A stretch of DNA of 64,000 nt from an uncultured Bacteroidales bacterium (GTDB lineage Bacteria; Bacteroidota; Bacteroidia; Bacteroidales; Bacteroidaceae). The stretch's first letter is position 1. The number at the start of each line of letters is the position of its first letter. Positions 17,871-26,236 of the stretch are shown here, in pieces. Below the pieces are notes generated by a model that made no database searches, was not told the origin of the DNA, and worked only from the letters and a program-made list of their open reading frames with translations. The stretch covers positions 1-64,000 of the forward strand of contig CADCBO010000004.1 in assembly GCA_902799685.1 (NCBI GenBank), read 5' to 3'. Made by a program: the position numbers and the translations under genes.

Positions 17871-18003
17871 GAATTGAAAATTGAGAATTGAAAATTGGGA
17901 ATTATAAAAGGCGTTCGAAATTTTTTTCGAGCGCCTTTTAATGTCGCGGGAATTAACGCAGGTGCTTGTTAATTCTCAATTCTCAATTTTCAATTCTCAA
18001 TTA
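17864..18003. repeat. Terminator-bearing dispersed repeat, copy 2 (inverted)
   Basis: This has the same parts as copy 1 but in opposite orientation: TTGAGAA/TTGAAAA units at 17866-17900, a terminator hairpin, a core whose reverse complement reads ACCTGCGT-N5-CCCGCGACAT, and TTCTCAA units to 18001. The ackA stop lies in the left arm and the lpxH stop TAA directly adjoins the right arm. Confidence 0.8.
17906..17939. terminator. Bidirectional terminator between ackA and lpxH
   Basis: AAAAGGCGTTCGA (17906-17918) pairs with TCGAGCGCCTTTT (17927-17939) with one G-T pair; the loop itself is T-rich. It is the centre of repeat copy 2. Confidence 0.8.
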
Positions 18004-18765
18004 TTTGTTCTCTCCTCCTTCCAAGTAATTGTGCATCGTAAGGGTTTTGCCGTCAAATACTGCGTAAGTGTATTGGCTTATCCAATCCCCCAGAATCATA
18101 AGGCGGCATGAATGCGTAAGCATCAGGTCCAGTTCAATGTGACGATGACCGAATATGAAATAGTTTATATCCGGGTGAGTCTTGAGATACTCCTTGGCAT
18201 AGATTACCTGAAACTCCTTATCCTCGCCCAGGTATTTGTCTCCTCCGTTCAGGCGATGGTCCTCCATGCTTTTCTTGGCCCATCGCAGCCCCATCCACAT
18301 ACTCCAGCGGGTGGGCAGAAGAGAGAACAGAAACTGGCAGAAACGGTTACGGAATATCTTACGCAGCAAACGGAAAGAACGGCTGGGGTCACCCATTCCG
18401 TCGCCGTGAGCCAAGAAAAATTCCTTACCCATTATCTCAACCGTCATAGGCTCCTTGTGCAGTATGACGCCGCACTCTCGCTCCAGGTAGCCGAACATCC
18501 AGATATCATGGTTGCCTATGAAATAGTGTACTTCCACTCCGCTGTCAGTCAGCTCTGATATCTTGCCCAGAAAACGGGTGTAGCCCTTGGGTACCACATA
18601 TTTGTACTCATACCAGTAGTCAAACATATCGCCCAGCATATAGACAGCCTGCGCCTTATCCTTGATGTCATCAAGGAAACGCACCAGACGGCGTTCCTGC
18701 ATACGGCGGTGGCTGATAGCCCACGAGCCCAGATGCGCATCGGAGATGAAATAAACACTTTTCAT
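18001..18765 (-). CDS. lpxH: UDP-2,3-diacylglucosamine hydrolase (LpxH-like metallophosphoesterase)
   Basis: LpxH cleaves UDP-2,3-diacylglucosamine to lipid X and UMP in lipid A synthesis at the inner membrane. The 254-residue protein shows the calcineurin-type metal ligands in order: SDAHLG (8-13), GDMFDYW, GNHD (about residue 105), HGDG and the C-terminal GHRH. The FDYW block is typical of LpxH rather than generic phosphodiesterases. It is the last gene of the efp-radC-sufT-lpxH cluster, 11 bases after sufT. Confidence 0.88.
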   Translation of the reverse strand: MKSVYFISDAHLGSWAISHRRMQERRLVRFLDDIKDKAQAVYMLGDMFDYWYEYKYVVPKGYTRFLGKISELTDSGVEVHYFIGNHDIWMFGYLERECGVILHKEPMTVEIMGKEFFLAHGDGMGDPSRSFRLLRKIFRNRFCQFLFSLLPTRWSMWMGLRWAKKSMEDHRLNGGDKYLGEDKEFQVIYAKEYLKTHPDINYFIFGHRHIELDLMLTHSCRLMILGDWISQYTYAVFDGKTLTMHNYLEGGENK

Positions 18766-18776
18766 ATCGCTGTGTT

Positions 18777-19091
18777 TTATATAAGTCCAAGTTCAAGTTT
18801 GGCCTCTTCACTCATCATGTCCTTATCCCATTCAGGCTCAAAGACAAGATTCACTGTGGCCGATTTGACGCACTCCAACCCCTCTACCCTAAGACGCACA
18901 TCCTCTACTATGAAATCCGCCAGAGAGCAGCCGGGCGCAGTAAGAGTCATGTCGATAACCACGTTTGCGTCATCATCAACATCAACCTTGTAAATCAATC
19001 CAAGATTGTAAATATCTACAGGTATCTCAGGATCATAAACGGTCTTGAGTACCTCTACCACTTTCTCCTCTATATCAAACTTCTCACTCAT
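18777..19091 (-). CDS. sufT: MIP18/DUF59 family iron-sulfur assembly protein (SufT-like)
   Basis: The 104-residue protein contains the DUF59 signature DPEIPVDIYNLGLIY (about 20-34) and the conserved cysteine in LTAPGCSLAD. Members such as SufT and the eukaryotic MIP18 help mature Fe-S proteins. There is no fused domain or membrane segment. It follows radC by 6 bases and precedes lpxH by 11 bases on the same strand; the neighbours do not clarify its client proteins, though a Fe-S-rich anaerobe needs such a factor. Confidence 0.88.
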   Translation of the reverse strand: MSEKFDIEEKVVEVLKTVYDPEIPVDIYNLGLIYKVDVDDDANVVIDMTLTAPGCSLADFIVEDVRLRVEGLECVKSATVNLVFEPEWDKDMMSEEAKLELGLI

Positions 19092-19097
19092 CTCTTA

Positions 19098-19793
19098 TCA
19101 TATCCTACCGTGGTCGGCATAACTGTAATAACCGCCGTCCGTAAATATCACATGATCCAGCAGCGATATATCCATAGTATAACAGGCCTGTCTTACTGCA
19201 GTAGTCAGCCCGTCATCCTGACGGCTGGGCATCAGGTTGCCCGAAGGATGATTGTGGCACATTGCTATAGCAGTAGCCCTGTGCACAATCGCTTCACGTA
19301 CTATCAGGCGGACATCGACCGATGCACTGGACAATCCTCCCTGACTTACAAGTATGCTGTCCACCACCCTACTGGCCTGATTAAGAAGCAGCACGTGGCA
19401 CTCCTCAACCTGCTTGTCGGCCATAACCGGATAGAACCAGTCATATATGTCACGAGACGTCCTGATGACAGGCTTACGCACAGGCTCCTCCTCCTTGCGG
19501 CGTCTGCCCAACTCACATGCGGCCAGGATTGTAATTGCCTTGGCCTCACCTATTCCCTTAAAAGAGCATAGCTCCCCGACGCTAAGTTTTCCAAGTTCGG
19601 AAAGACTGTTGCGGCAGGAAGCCATCACCTTTTGTGTCAAAGCCACCACCGAATCTTCAGTGTTTCCAGTGTGTATCAGAATCGCCAATAACTCAGCGTT
19701 TGTAAGCGCGCTTGCGCCTTTTTGCTTCATCTTTTCACGGGGGCGATCCTCTTTGGCCCACTGCTTAAGATTCAGCTTGTCTGGCTTATTCAT
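19098..19793 (-). CDS. radC: RadC family JAB/MPN-domain protein
   Basis: The 231-residue protein has the N-terminal helix-hairpin-helix part (NAELLAILIHTGN, SFKGIGEAKA) and a C-terminal JAB1/MPN metalloprotease-like domain with the ligand motif CHNHPSGN-N7-D (HxHPSG...D). RadC was named for DNA repair, but its role is disputed and its biochemical activity is unproven. It is 7 bases downstream of efp and 6 bases upstream of sufT, so co-transcribed. Confidence 0.92.
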   Translation of the reverse strand: MNKPDKLNLKQWAKEDRPREKMKQKGASALTNAELLAILIHTGNTEDSVVALTQKVMASCRNSLSELGKLSVGELCSFKGIGEAKAITILAACELGRRRKEEEPVRKPVIRTSRDIYDWFYPVMADKQVEECHVLLLNQASRVVDSILVSQGGLSSASVDVRLIVREAIVHRATAIAMCHNHPSGNLMPSRQDDGLTTAVRQACYTMDISLLDHVIFTDGGYYSYADHGRI

Positions 19794-19800
19794 TCATTTG

Positions 19801-20367
19801 CTATGCCTTTACGCGGCCCTGGTACGATCCGTCGCGGGTATCGACCTCTATGAGTTCACCCTCATTGATGAACAGAGGTACGCGAACCTCGCAGCCGGTC
19901 TCAACCTTGGCGGGCTTGGTGGCGTTGGTAGCCGTATCACCCTTAAGGCCGGGTTCTGTATAAACAACCTTCAGCACTACCTTTACAGGCAGGTCAGCAA
20001 ACAGTATCTCTCCTGTATTGGCGTTGGTGACAACGTCAACAACCTCACCCTCCTTAAGGTAATCAACACCGTTGATGAGGTCCTTGATGATTGTAACCTG
20101 CTCAAAGTTCTCCTGGTTCATGAAAATGTATCCCATATCGTCCTGGTACAGGTACTGGTACGGACGACGCTCCACACGTACATCCTCCAGCTTGAAACCA
20201 ATCTGGAACGTACGCTCCAGCACACGGCCGTTTACGACGTTCTTAAGTTTGGTGCGCACGAATGTGTTGCCCTTACCGGGTTTTACATGCAGGAAATCAA
20301 TGCAGAAATAGAGCTGGCCCTCCAGATTGATGCAGGTGCCGATCTTGATGTCTTGACAAAGAATCAT
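19801..20367 (-). CDS. efp: Elongation factor P
   Basis: EF-P relieves ribosome stalling at polyproline. The 188-residue protein has the three beta-barrel domains of the family; the loop that reaches the peptidyl-transferase centre reads VKPGKGNTF with the conserved lysine at residue 32, the site that is post-translationally modified in many bacteria. No modification enzyme is encoded nearby. It is the first gene of the efp-radC-sufT-lpxH cluster with a consensus promoter at 20411-20441. Confidence 0.96.
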   Translation of the reverse strand: MILCQDIKIGTCINLEGQLYFCIDFLHVKPGKGNTFVRTKLKNVVNGRVLERTFQIGFKLEDVRVERRPYQYLYQDDMGYIFMNQENFEQVTIIKDLINGVDYLKEGEVVDVVTNANTGEILFADLPVKVVLKVVYTEPGLKGDTATNATKPAKVETGCEVRVPLFINEGELIEVDTRDGSYQGRVKA

Positions 20368-20410
20368 AAAAAATCTGTGCTATTTATTAGTAAATCATTC
20401 TATTGTTCTG

Positions 20411-20441
20411 CAAAAGTAGTGTAATGAGGCAAATAGACAAA
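20411..20441 (-). promoter_or_regulatory. Promoter of the efp operon
   Basis: On the minus strand -33 TTTG (20438-20441) and -7 TACTTTTG (20411-20418) are 19 bases apart. It is divergent from and close to the rpmH promoter. Confidence 0.8.
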
Positions 20442-20466
20442 ACTTTAGACAAAAAAAGAGATGCAA

Positions 20467-20498
20467 TTTGCATATTAAGAAAAAAGAAAGTACCTTTG
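20467..20498 (+). promoter_or_regulatory. Promoter of rpmH
   Basis: -33 TTTG (20467-20470) and -7 TACCTTTG (20491-20498) are 20 bases apart. The ATG is 47 bases downstream of the -7 box. Confidence 0.8.
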
Positions 20499-20545
20499 CC
20501 CTCCGATTCCCGAATCAGGACAGAAAACAATAAAAATATATAACG

Positions 20546-20707
20546 ATGAAAAGAACATTTCAGCCTTCCAACAGGAAGAGAAAGAACAAGCACGGTTTCC
20601 GTGAGAGAATGGCCACAGCAAACGGCCGCAGGGTACTTGCTTCACGTAGAGCCAAGGGCCGCAAGAAACTGACAGTATCTGACGAGTACTGCGGAAACAA
20701 GAAGTGA
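20546..20707 (+). CDS. rpmH: 50S ribosomal protein L34
   Basis: The 53-residue basic protein begins [20 protein letters not shown] and contains [15 protein letters not shown], the L34 signature; the C-terminal tail SDEYCGNKK is a few residues longer than in E. coli. L34 is a late-assembling large-subunit protein. The usual neighbour rnpA is absent, so this is a lone gene with its own promoter and terminator. Confidence 0.97.
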   Translation: MKRTFQPSNRKRKNKHGFRERMATANGRRVLASRRAKGRKKLTVSDEYCGNKK

Positions 20708-20730
20708 TCCTTCTTTAGTTTAAGGCATAA

Positions 20731-20763
20731 AAAGAAGACCGGACATACTGCCCGGTCTTCTTT
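20731..20763. terminator. Bidirectional terminator of rpmH and the unknown gene
   Basis: AAAGAAGACCGG (20731-20742) pairs with CCGGTCTTCTTT (20752-20763), with T-runs on both strands. Confidence 0.88.
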
Positions 20764-20785
20764 ATTCTTACTATTCAGGATTGAA

Positions 20786-21484
20786 TCAATTGGCCAATGA
20801 GTAAAGATATTCCACCACTTTATAGAGGTCCTCTGCCTTACGCCACTTTATCTTGTTTGACTTAAGGAAAGACTTCCATTCGCTGTTACCTGAAAGGTTG
20901 AACTCTTTTTCAACATCCTTCTGATATGCAGGACAGCCGGTATTCCTGATTTTAATATAAAGTTTCTCTTTTGTTGAGAGAGATTTGCCGGAATCCTCCT
21001 TCTTTTCGGCCAGCAGTTTTGCATGACTGACCACATTCTTTCCGCCTATCTCAAGCGATGTCTGACTTCTGACAGCCTGCGTATTGGCGCTTGAGCCGTA
21101 TGCGCCGGAGCCCACATACAAGGCCTCAAAATCGCCCAGTACAGAAAGCAGCACAAAAGCCTTGCGGGATTCATTCTCATCCAGGACTTTCATCATGCTT
21201 TTACCCACAACCACATATTTGTCTGTACCTATTACAGCATAATCAACATTCCTCAAATCCGTAGTCATGATCACGTCACCTTCCAGATACTGAAGCTCGC
21301 CTTCAGCCAGATGCACATTCAGTTTGGCTTTGATTGCATTCCCGTCATTATACATTACCAGTCCGTCGGTAAAATTCTCATAAATGTACGGCCACATTGT
21401 GGTGGGACTGTACTCTGCCTTTACAAAAGAGCAAAACAGAATTGACAGCAGTAGAAACGCTGTTCTTTTTATGTAAAACTTCAT
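20786..21484 (-). CDS. Secreted protein of unknown function, coupled to the C10 protease
   Basis: The 232-residue protein has a Sec signal peptide (MKFYIKRTAFLLLSILFCSF, cleavage near VKA). The mature part starts with a beta-rich half (YENFTDGLVMYNDGNAIKAKLNVHLAEGELQYLEGD) and ends with a lysine-rich, helical half including KIRNTGCPAYQKDVEKEFN. I do not recognise a named family. Its ATG overlaps the TGA of the upstream C10 protease gene (ATGA at 21484-21481), so translation is coupled and the products are likely made together. C10 proteases in other bacteria often have an inhibitor gene beside them; this protein could play that part, but no inhibitor motif is visible. Confidence 0.6.
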   Translation of the reverse strand: MKFYIKRTAFLLLSILFCSFVKAEYSPTTMWPYIYENFTDGLVMYNDGNAIKAKLNVHLAEGELQYLEGDVIMTTDLRNVDYAVIGTDKYVVVGKSMMKVLDENESRKAFVLLSVLGDFEALYVGSGAYGSSANTQAVRSQTSLEIGGKNVVSHAKLLAEKKEDSGKSLSTKEKLYIKIRNTGCPAYQKDVEKEFNLSGNSEWKSFLKSNKIKWRKAEDLYKVVEYLYSLAN

Positions 21485-23034
21485 CTTATTACCACTTTGG
21501 TTTTCTTACTTGTTCCGTCAGGCTGTGTCTGGACACGGATATAGATACCCGGCTCCAAATCTGTTTCCGAAGAATTGATTTTCACGCCCGATATGGAATA
21601 GAACTCCTGTTTCTGCTCTCCCGCAACACTTATCACCTCCGTATCATTGGAAACAGTCAGGACAAAATCCCTTTTCAGCGACTCGCCCTCCATTGTACTG
21701 ACAGTGATTATCACTTCATACTCATCGCCGGCATTCAATGACTGGGTGGAAACCAGCTCCTGATTAAAATTAACCTTAAAAGGTACGGAAGCATATTTAC
21801 GCGTTACAATGTTATAAGGGCCCGTTATCTTGAAATTGTACAAACCCTCTATGTCACTCTTGACATACACCTTTGAAAGCGGTGTTCCTGCCGGTAAGCC
21901 TGCCTGTAATTCGGTTGTTGACAGAGTTAAATCCAATGGCGCTGCAGACGGTTCCTTTACTCCTATAACAACACCGTGGTCTGCGTCATAATCCATCTTC
22001 ATGTAAACGTCACGTAACCCGTCTATAGGGAAATAACCGTTGTTTGAACCGCCCCATCCCCAGTTAACATGAAACAGCGCGCCGTCATAGCCGTCAATAT
22101 TGAAACAGTGTCCATAGCCACCCTTTGTATCGGTTCCGGAATAGACAATTGCCCTGCCGGCCTGCAGCTCCTCCAAAAGCAGTTTGCTCCAATCTCCTGT
22201 ATAAGAATCCCTGGATATATACTGGACTGTATTTGATGAATATCCAAAATTCCTGACCAATGCGTTTGCAACTCTTGATGTGAATGAACCTGAGCCATCC
22301 ACCCCATAGTTCATGGCAACGGAGACGCCGCAATGATATAGCAGGTGAGCCACCCAGACCTTATTGTCGGCACCGGAAATGATCTTGTCCCAATCATACG
22401 GTTCCTCCTGATCATAGTCAATTGAAATGATTCCGTACTTGTTGTGCCTGTATGAGAAAGTACCGTTAGGCTTGGGCGGCCATTGTGCCACACTCATAGC
22501 CTGCGCCATACCGACTGCCACACACCCTACAACTGCCGTACCGTCATCGTCCGAAGGACAGAATACATTATAAGGACGGCCCTGGTTCCAGTTTACCTTG
22601 ACCAGGGGTTCTATCTGACCTGAAGCACGGTTATGGGGTCTGGACGGAAGCTCCCAACCCGACACAGTCTTGTCATTGTCCCTTATGGCATCGGTAATCT
22701 GCCTGGTGTAATATTCCATCCACTGGGCATGGTTTGTCATGTCCGGATCATTCACATACTCACCCTCCGGATTATATCCCAACAAAGGCTTGACACCGTC
22801 CTGTGCCGATACAAGGACCCATCCCTGAGGATTCATGTTAACAATGTAATATAATGCATTCCCATCTTTAGAGACGCATTTGATATCTCTGACCGAGAAG
22901 TTATCATAACCTAACGATGAGAAATAATCCACGGCGAACGTACGTGCACGCCGGGAATCAACCTCTGCTGCTGCCGCATTATAGAAAACCGAAAAGGACA
23001 GCCAGACCAACAATAATAAGTTCTTAGTTTTCAT
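21481..23034 (-). CDS. C10 family cysteine protease (streptopain-like) with sorting-type tail
   Basis: From the ATG at 23034 the protein has 517 residues: signal peptide (MKTKNLLLLVWLSFSVFYNA), a propeptide of the Spi-like type, then the C10 catalytic domain with cysteine C171 in VGCVAVGMAQ and histidine H309 in GHCFNIDGYDG, and NWGWGG near 327-332. Streptococcal SpeB and the Bacteroides bfp and Prevotella interpain enzymes belong here. The last ~80 residues form a beta-sandwich region and end with FYSISGVKI...PGIYI...KKTKVVIR, which resembles type IX sorting tails. It has its own promoter (23044-23074) and is separated from the SusCD operon by a terminator. Confidence 0.88.
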   Translation of the reverse strand: MKTKNLLLLVWLSFSVFYNAAAAEVDSRRARTFAVDYFSSLGYDNFSVRDIKCVSKDGNALYYIVNMNPQGWVLVSAQDGVKPLLGYNPEGEYVNDPDMTNHAQWMEYYTRQITDAIRDNDKTVSGWELPSRPHNRASGQIEPLVKVNWNQGRPYNVFCPSDDDGTAVVGCVAVGMAQAMSVAQWPPKPNGTFSYRHNKYGIISIDYDQEEPYDWDKIISGADNKVWVAHLLYHCGVSVAMNYGVDGSGSFTSRVANALVRNFGYSSNTVQYISRDSYTGDWSKLLLEELQAGRAIVYSGTDTKGGYGHCFNIDGYDGALFHVNWGWGGSNNGYFPIDGLRDVYMKMDYDADHGVVIGVKEPSAAPLDLTLSTTELQAGLPAGTPLSKVYVKSDIEGLYNFKITGPYNIVTRKYASVPFKVNFNQELVSTQSLNAGDEYEVIITVSTMEGESLKRDFVLTVSNDTEVISVAGEQKQEFYSISGVKINSSETDLEPGIYIRVQTQPDGTSKKTKVVIR

Positions 23035-23043
23035 ATCAAACGG

Positions 23044-23074
23044 CAAATTTATAGCAAAAAACCATAAGTTCAAA
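23044..23074 (-). promoter_or_regulatory. Promoter of the C10 protease gene (very short leader)
   Basis: On the minus strand -33 TTTG (23071-23074) and -7 TAAATTTG (23044-23051) are 19 bases apart. Only 9 bases separate the -7 box from the ATG, so the mRNA leader would be a few bases at most. Confidence 0.75.
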
Positions 23075-23085
23075 CCCTATGTAAC

Positions 23086-23121
23086 AAAAAATCCGGCGGT
23101 ACTGGACCAGCCGGATTTTTT
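23086..23121 (-). terminator. Terminator of the leftward SusCD operon
   Basis: AAAAATCCGGC and GCCGGATTTTT pair across a 12-base loop (23098-23109). Read leftward it ends in a T-run and lies about 35 bases after the last lipoprotein gene. Confidence 0.85.
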
Positions 23122-23155
23122 ATAATAGGATAATGTTTTCAGTTTACTGTCACTT

Positions 23156-25186
23156 TTACTCCATATCTGTTATTTCTAACGGAGCGCTTCTCTTAGCAGC
23201 TCTTACTGAAGCGGTTACTTCAGGAATATATGGCTTAAGTATCAGGTCACCCTCGGAGAGTGCGAGCCAGCCTTTGCCAACCCCATCCAGAGTTGCCTGA
23301 ATACCCCACAATATATTATTTTCGGAATCAGAACCATTTGCTACAGCTGATCCGTCTGGAGAACAGGTAAATGTAATATCAGCCAGATCATAAGTGCTAA
23401 TATAGCAATCGTAAGTATTTTTATATACTCCTGCGAACTGCCAGTCAGGAATTACAAGCTTACCGTCAATTGAATCAAAATAAGCCACAATCTCATTACC
23501 CTCAAAATAGAAGTCCTTAATTACAAGTGATGTGTCTGCATCGGCAATAGTGCAGGTGATAGTATCTCTTGTATCGGGATCATCATCAAAATAGCTGTGG
23601 AAAATCCACTGGTAGGAACCTACCATGAGATTATTGGGATAGTTTAAACTCTGGTCGGCGGAATACGATGCAAGAACGTTCATTGAATAATCCATCCAAC
23701 CTTGCTGACCTGTAGAAGGAATAACTACATACTGTCCTATCTCTGCGGTCTCTGAAGATGAGAATGTCTTGAGTGCAGGATTATACTGAAGCTGTGCATA
23801 ACCGTCGCTGCGTCCGGTTGCAAAATAAACATCCCTACCCATAGACTCAATAGAGTACATGTACTGGAAATCTTCTATATACAGTATTGCCAGATCACCG
23901 TCAAAATCTGCCGAAAGAACAGTGTTGTCAGAGAACAGACGGCTAACCTGCAATCCATCGGCAGAGCGGGTTATCAGCATACTGGTCTCTTCAACTGCTC
24001 CGGTTGCAGCACTCAAGTACTGGACATCATAAACGCCAAGTATATCATCAACGGTAAGACCGTAGCTGCGCATCCATGCTTCGTTCACCTTAAATTCCTT
24101 GTTGGGGTTTCCGAAAGCATCAACGACAGCACCCTCGGGTACGGTGAATGAAATCTTGGAACCATACTCCATCTCCTTATAGAAAGAGAATATGATAGCT
24201 GTATCGTTTACATCCCACTGGGCAGGAAGCTTTGTCTCAATACCATCTTTGGTATAGAACATGTTAATGACAGGCTGTGCATCATTCTCATCATAGTTGA
24301 TGAACATGGGCTTTTCATAACTGATAGTGGGTTGGAACACGGTATAATCAACAAAAGGTTCACCAAGACCAAGCACATCTGATACGGAGAATCCGAACGG
24401 CTCGTTCTCCATATAGAAGTAGCAACCGTTGGCCACCCTTCCGGTAGTCATGTTGATCTCAGTGACATTGGCATTGCAGTTGTTGCCCTTCAGGTCCTTA
24501 AAGGCACCGGCCTCCCATGATACAAGCACAAGTGCACCTGCGGGAACGCTGTCACAAGAAATGCTCACGTTCTTTCCGTCAACACTGCAGTTAATGAACT
24601 TGCTGTCTATATCACCGGTCACCGACAGGTCAAAGGGTGCATAGTACTTGGCAGTAATCTTGCCTTCACCACGCTGCATAGGCTCTGAGAATGCCACAGA
24701 GAATGAACCGGCATCACCAGGAGTGGCCTTTGAAACGACGGGAGACAGATTATCAGTTGTCAACACAGAAGTACCTTTAACAGAACTAACCATTCCGAAC
24801 TTGTTGGATACAACAGCCACAAATGTGTATGAAGTGTTAGGCATAAGGCCGGGATAGCTGAACGTCAACGTACCCAAACCAGTAGCAAGTGTATCAGCAT
24901 TAAACTTCTGAACACTCTTGGCACTTACATTGCCCTTGAGCAGAGACATGGAATCCGGATACTCAGCTGCAGCAAGGTTATCATTGATAAGAGCCACAGT
25001 AAAACGAGTGGTATTGGCCCTGTCAATAACAAGCTTGAAAGTAGCGGAGCTGTCTGCCACAGCAACATTATCAACCGAGAACTCCGGAGCCGGAGCATAC
25101 GTCTCAGTGCTAGGTGCATCAAACTTGGTACATCCCACCATCAAGATGGTCAGTAACGCTGTAATGCTATAAATTGATTTTTTCAT
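23156..25186 (-). CDS. Multidomain surface lipoprotein of the leftward SusCD operon
   Basis: The 676-residue protein has a lipoprotein signal (MKKSIYSITALLTILMVGC) and mature start CTKFDAPS. An Fn3-like domain (roughly 30-145) and an Ig/Big-like domain (LSPVVSKATPGDAGSFSVAFSEPM and on) precede two longer beta-rich modules. Domain layout and position last in a susC-susD operon suggest a surface ligand-binding lipoprotein, but I cannot assign the ligand. It is translated 19 bases after the Calx-beta lipoprotein gene. No enzyme domain is seen. Confidence 0.65.
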   Translation of the reverse strand: MKKSIYSITALLTILMVGCTKFDAPSTETYAPAPEFSVDNVAVADSSATFKLVIDRANTTRFTVALINDNLAAAEYPDSMSLLKGNVSAKSVQKFNADTLATGLGTLTFSYPGLMPNTSYTFVAVVSNKFGMVSSVKGTSVLTTDNLSPVVSKATPGDAGSFSVAFSEPMQRGEGKITAKYYAPFDLSVTGDIDSKFINCSVDGKNVSISCDSVPAGALVLVSWEAGAFKDLKGNNCNANVTEINMTTGRVANGCYFYMENEPFGFSVSDVLGLGEPFVDYTVFQPTISYEKPMFINYDENDAQPVINMFYTKDGIETKLPAQWDVNDTAIIFSFYKEMEYGSKISFTVPEGAVVDAFGNPNKEFKVNEAWMRSYGLTVDDILGVYDVQYLSAATGAVEETSMLITRSADGLQVSRLFSDNTVLSADFDGDLAILYIEDFQYMYSIESMGRDVYFATGRSDGYAQLQYNPALKTFSSSETAEIGQYVVIPSTGQQGWMDYSMNVLASYSADQSLNYPNNLMVGSYQWIFHSYFDDDPDTRDTITCTIADADTSLVIKDFYFEGNEIVAYFDSIDGKLVIPDWQFAGVYKNTYDCYISTYDLADITFTCSPDGSAVANGSDSENNILWGIQATLDGVGKGWLALSEGDLILKPYIPEVTASVRAAKRSAPLEITDME

Positions 25187-25205
25187 AATTCAAAAGCTTT
25201 AATGA

Positions 25206-26213
25206 TTACTTCTTTTTCAGGGTTACGCCATTAAGGTATATATCGTTCCATGAATTGGAACCTACGCCTTCTGCAGAATAAATCTGAGAACCATAAGCAT
25301 CCACAATAGTTATGGTTGCATCAGGAGCAATAGTGGCATTAATGAACTCACCCTCAGGAATAACGTCATCATCATTGTAAATGTCACGGAAACCATCAAG
25401 TGTTGCTTTCCTGCCGTCACTATATAGACCTAGAACCTGTCTGACAGGAATCTTAAGTTCTGTCTTATCCTCATTTACGATACCATATACGGAACGAGGC
25501 ATACCGCTCACGAACGGCTGTATCCAAACCTTGTTGAGGTCACCGTCAGGATCCTTTGTAATAGTCAGATCCCAGATTGTTGCACCATTGAAATATGACT
25601 CGCCCTGAGCACCGAATGTACCAAGCATGAATGCAAGAGGATGCTCATCGTCGGCTACAGTAACCTCACATGACTTGCTGGCGCCAAGATTTGCGCCCTG
25701 AGCGTTCTTAAGATTAATGGTGAAGTAGGTGTCGCCTGCGAAATAATCATTATCAATTGCCTTGATATAAATGGTGTCTGAATACTGCTTCTTGGTGAAA
25801 ACCAACTTATTGCTGTCAGTAAAGGCAGGATCGGCAAGGCAGTTTGTGGAGAAGGTGAAGTGTACACCCTCCTTGGCACCCGTGTCAGTTGTGTCATAGA
25901 CCACTGAATCCTTATAACCGATAATAGAATCGGCAATAGTGGCATGCATAATCTCAATCTTTAATACAGTAGAGTCTATCTTGATTGCCCTTGGAACAAT
26001 CTCAAACTCCACAGATGCATCAATACCATCCAGTGATGAACAAAGCACTTCAATCTTTACCAGATTGGAATCATTTTCTGTAACCGTGGCAGTGGAACTC
26101 GTAAAGGCTATAAAGGAGTCCGATGCCTTAAAGGTAGGCAATTCATTCTTTTCACACCCCACAAGAAGGAATGCAACAGAGAGAACGCCGAACAAAATAT
26201 TTCTTAATTTCAT
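25206..26213 (-). CDS. Calx-beta-domain lipoprotein of the leftward SusCD operon
   Basis: From the ATG at 26213 the protein has 335 residues with lipoprotein signal MKLRNILFGVLSVAFLLVGC and mature start CEKNELPTF, whose acidic residues after cysteine fit surface export. Residues ~25-190 look like a Calx-beta-type beta sandwich (SFIAFTSSTATVTENDSN, EGVHFTFS, VFTKKQYSDTIYIKAIDND), and the C-terminal part is a further beta domain seen in Bacteroidales nutrient-binding lipoproteins. A GTG nine bases upstream is possible. It lies between susD and the long lipoprotein gene. Confidence 0.7.
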   Translation of the reverse strand: MKLRNILFGVLSVAFLLVGCEKNELPTFKASDSFIAFTSSTATVTENDSNLVKIEVLCSSLDGIDASVEFEIVPRAIKIDSTVLKIEIMHATIADSIIGYKDSVVYDTTDTGAKEGVHFTFSTNCLADPAFTDSNKLVFTKKQYSDTIYIKAIDNDYFAGDTYFTINLKNAQGANLGASKSCEVTVADDEHPLAFMLGTFGAQGESYFNGATIWDLTITKDPDGDLNKVWIQPFVSGMPRSVYGIVNEDKTELKIPVRQVLGLYSDGRKATLDGFRDIYNDDDVIPEGEFINATIAPDATITIVDAYGSQIYSAEGVGSNSWNDIYLNGVTLKKK

Positions 26214-26236
26214 AACATTCACTAATTTGAGGGTGA

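Noticed and set aside
19447-20424. 325-codon open frame on the plus strand across radC and efp
   Set aside because: It lies antisense to two clear genes with full family motifs, and its translation shows no domain or composition of a real protein.
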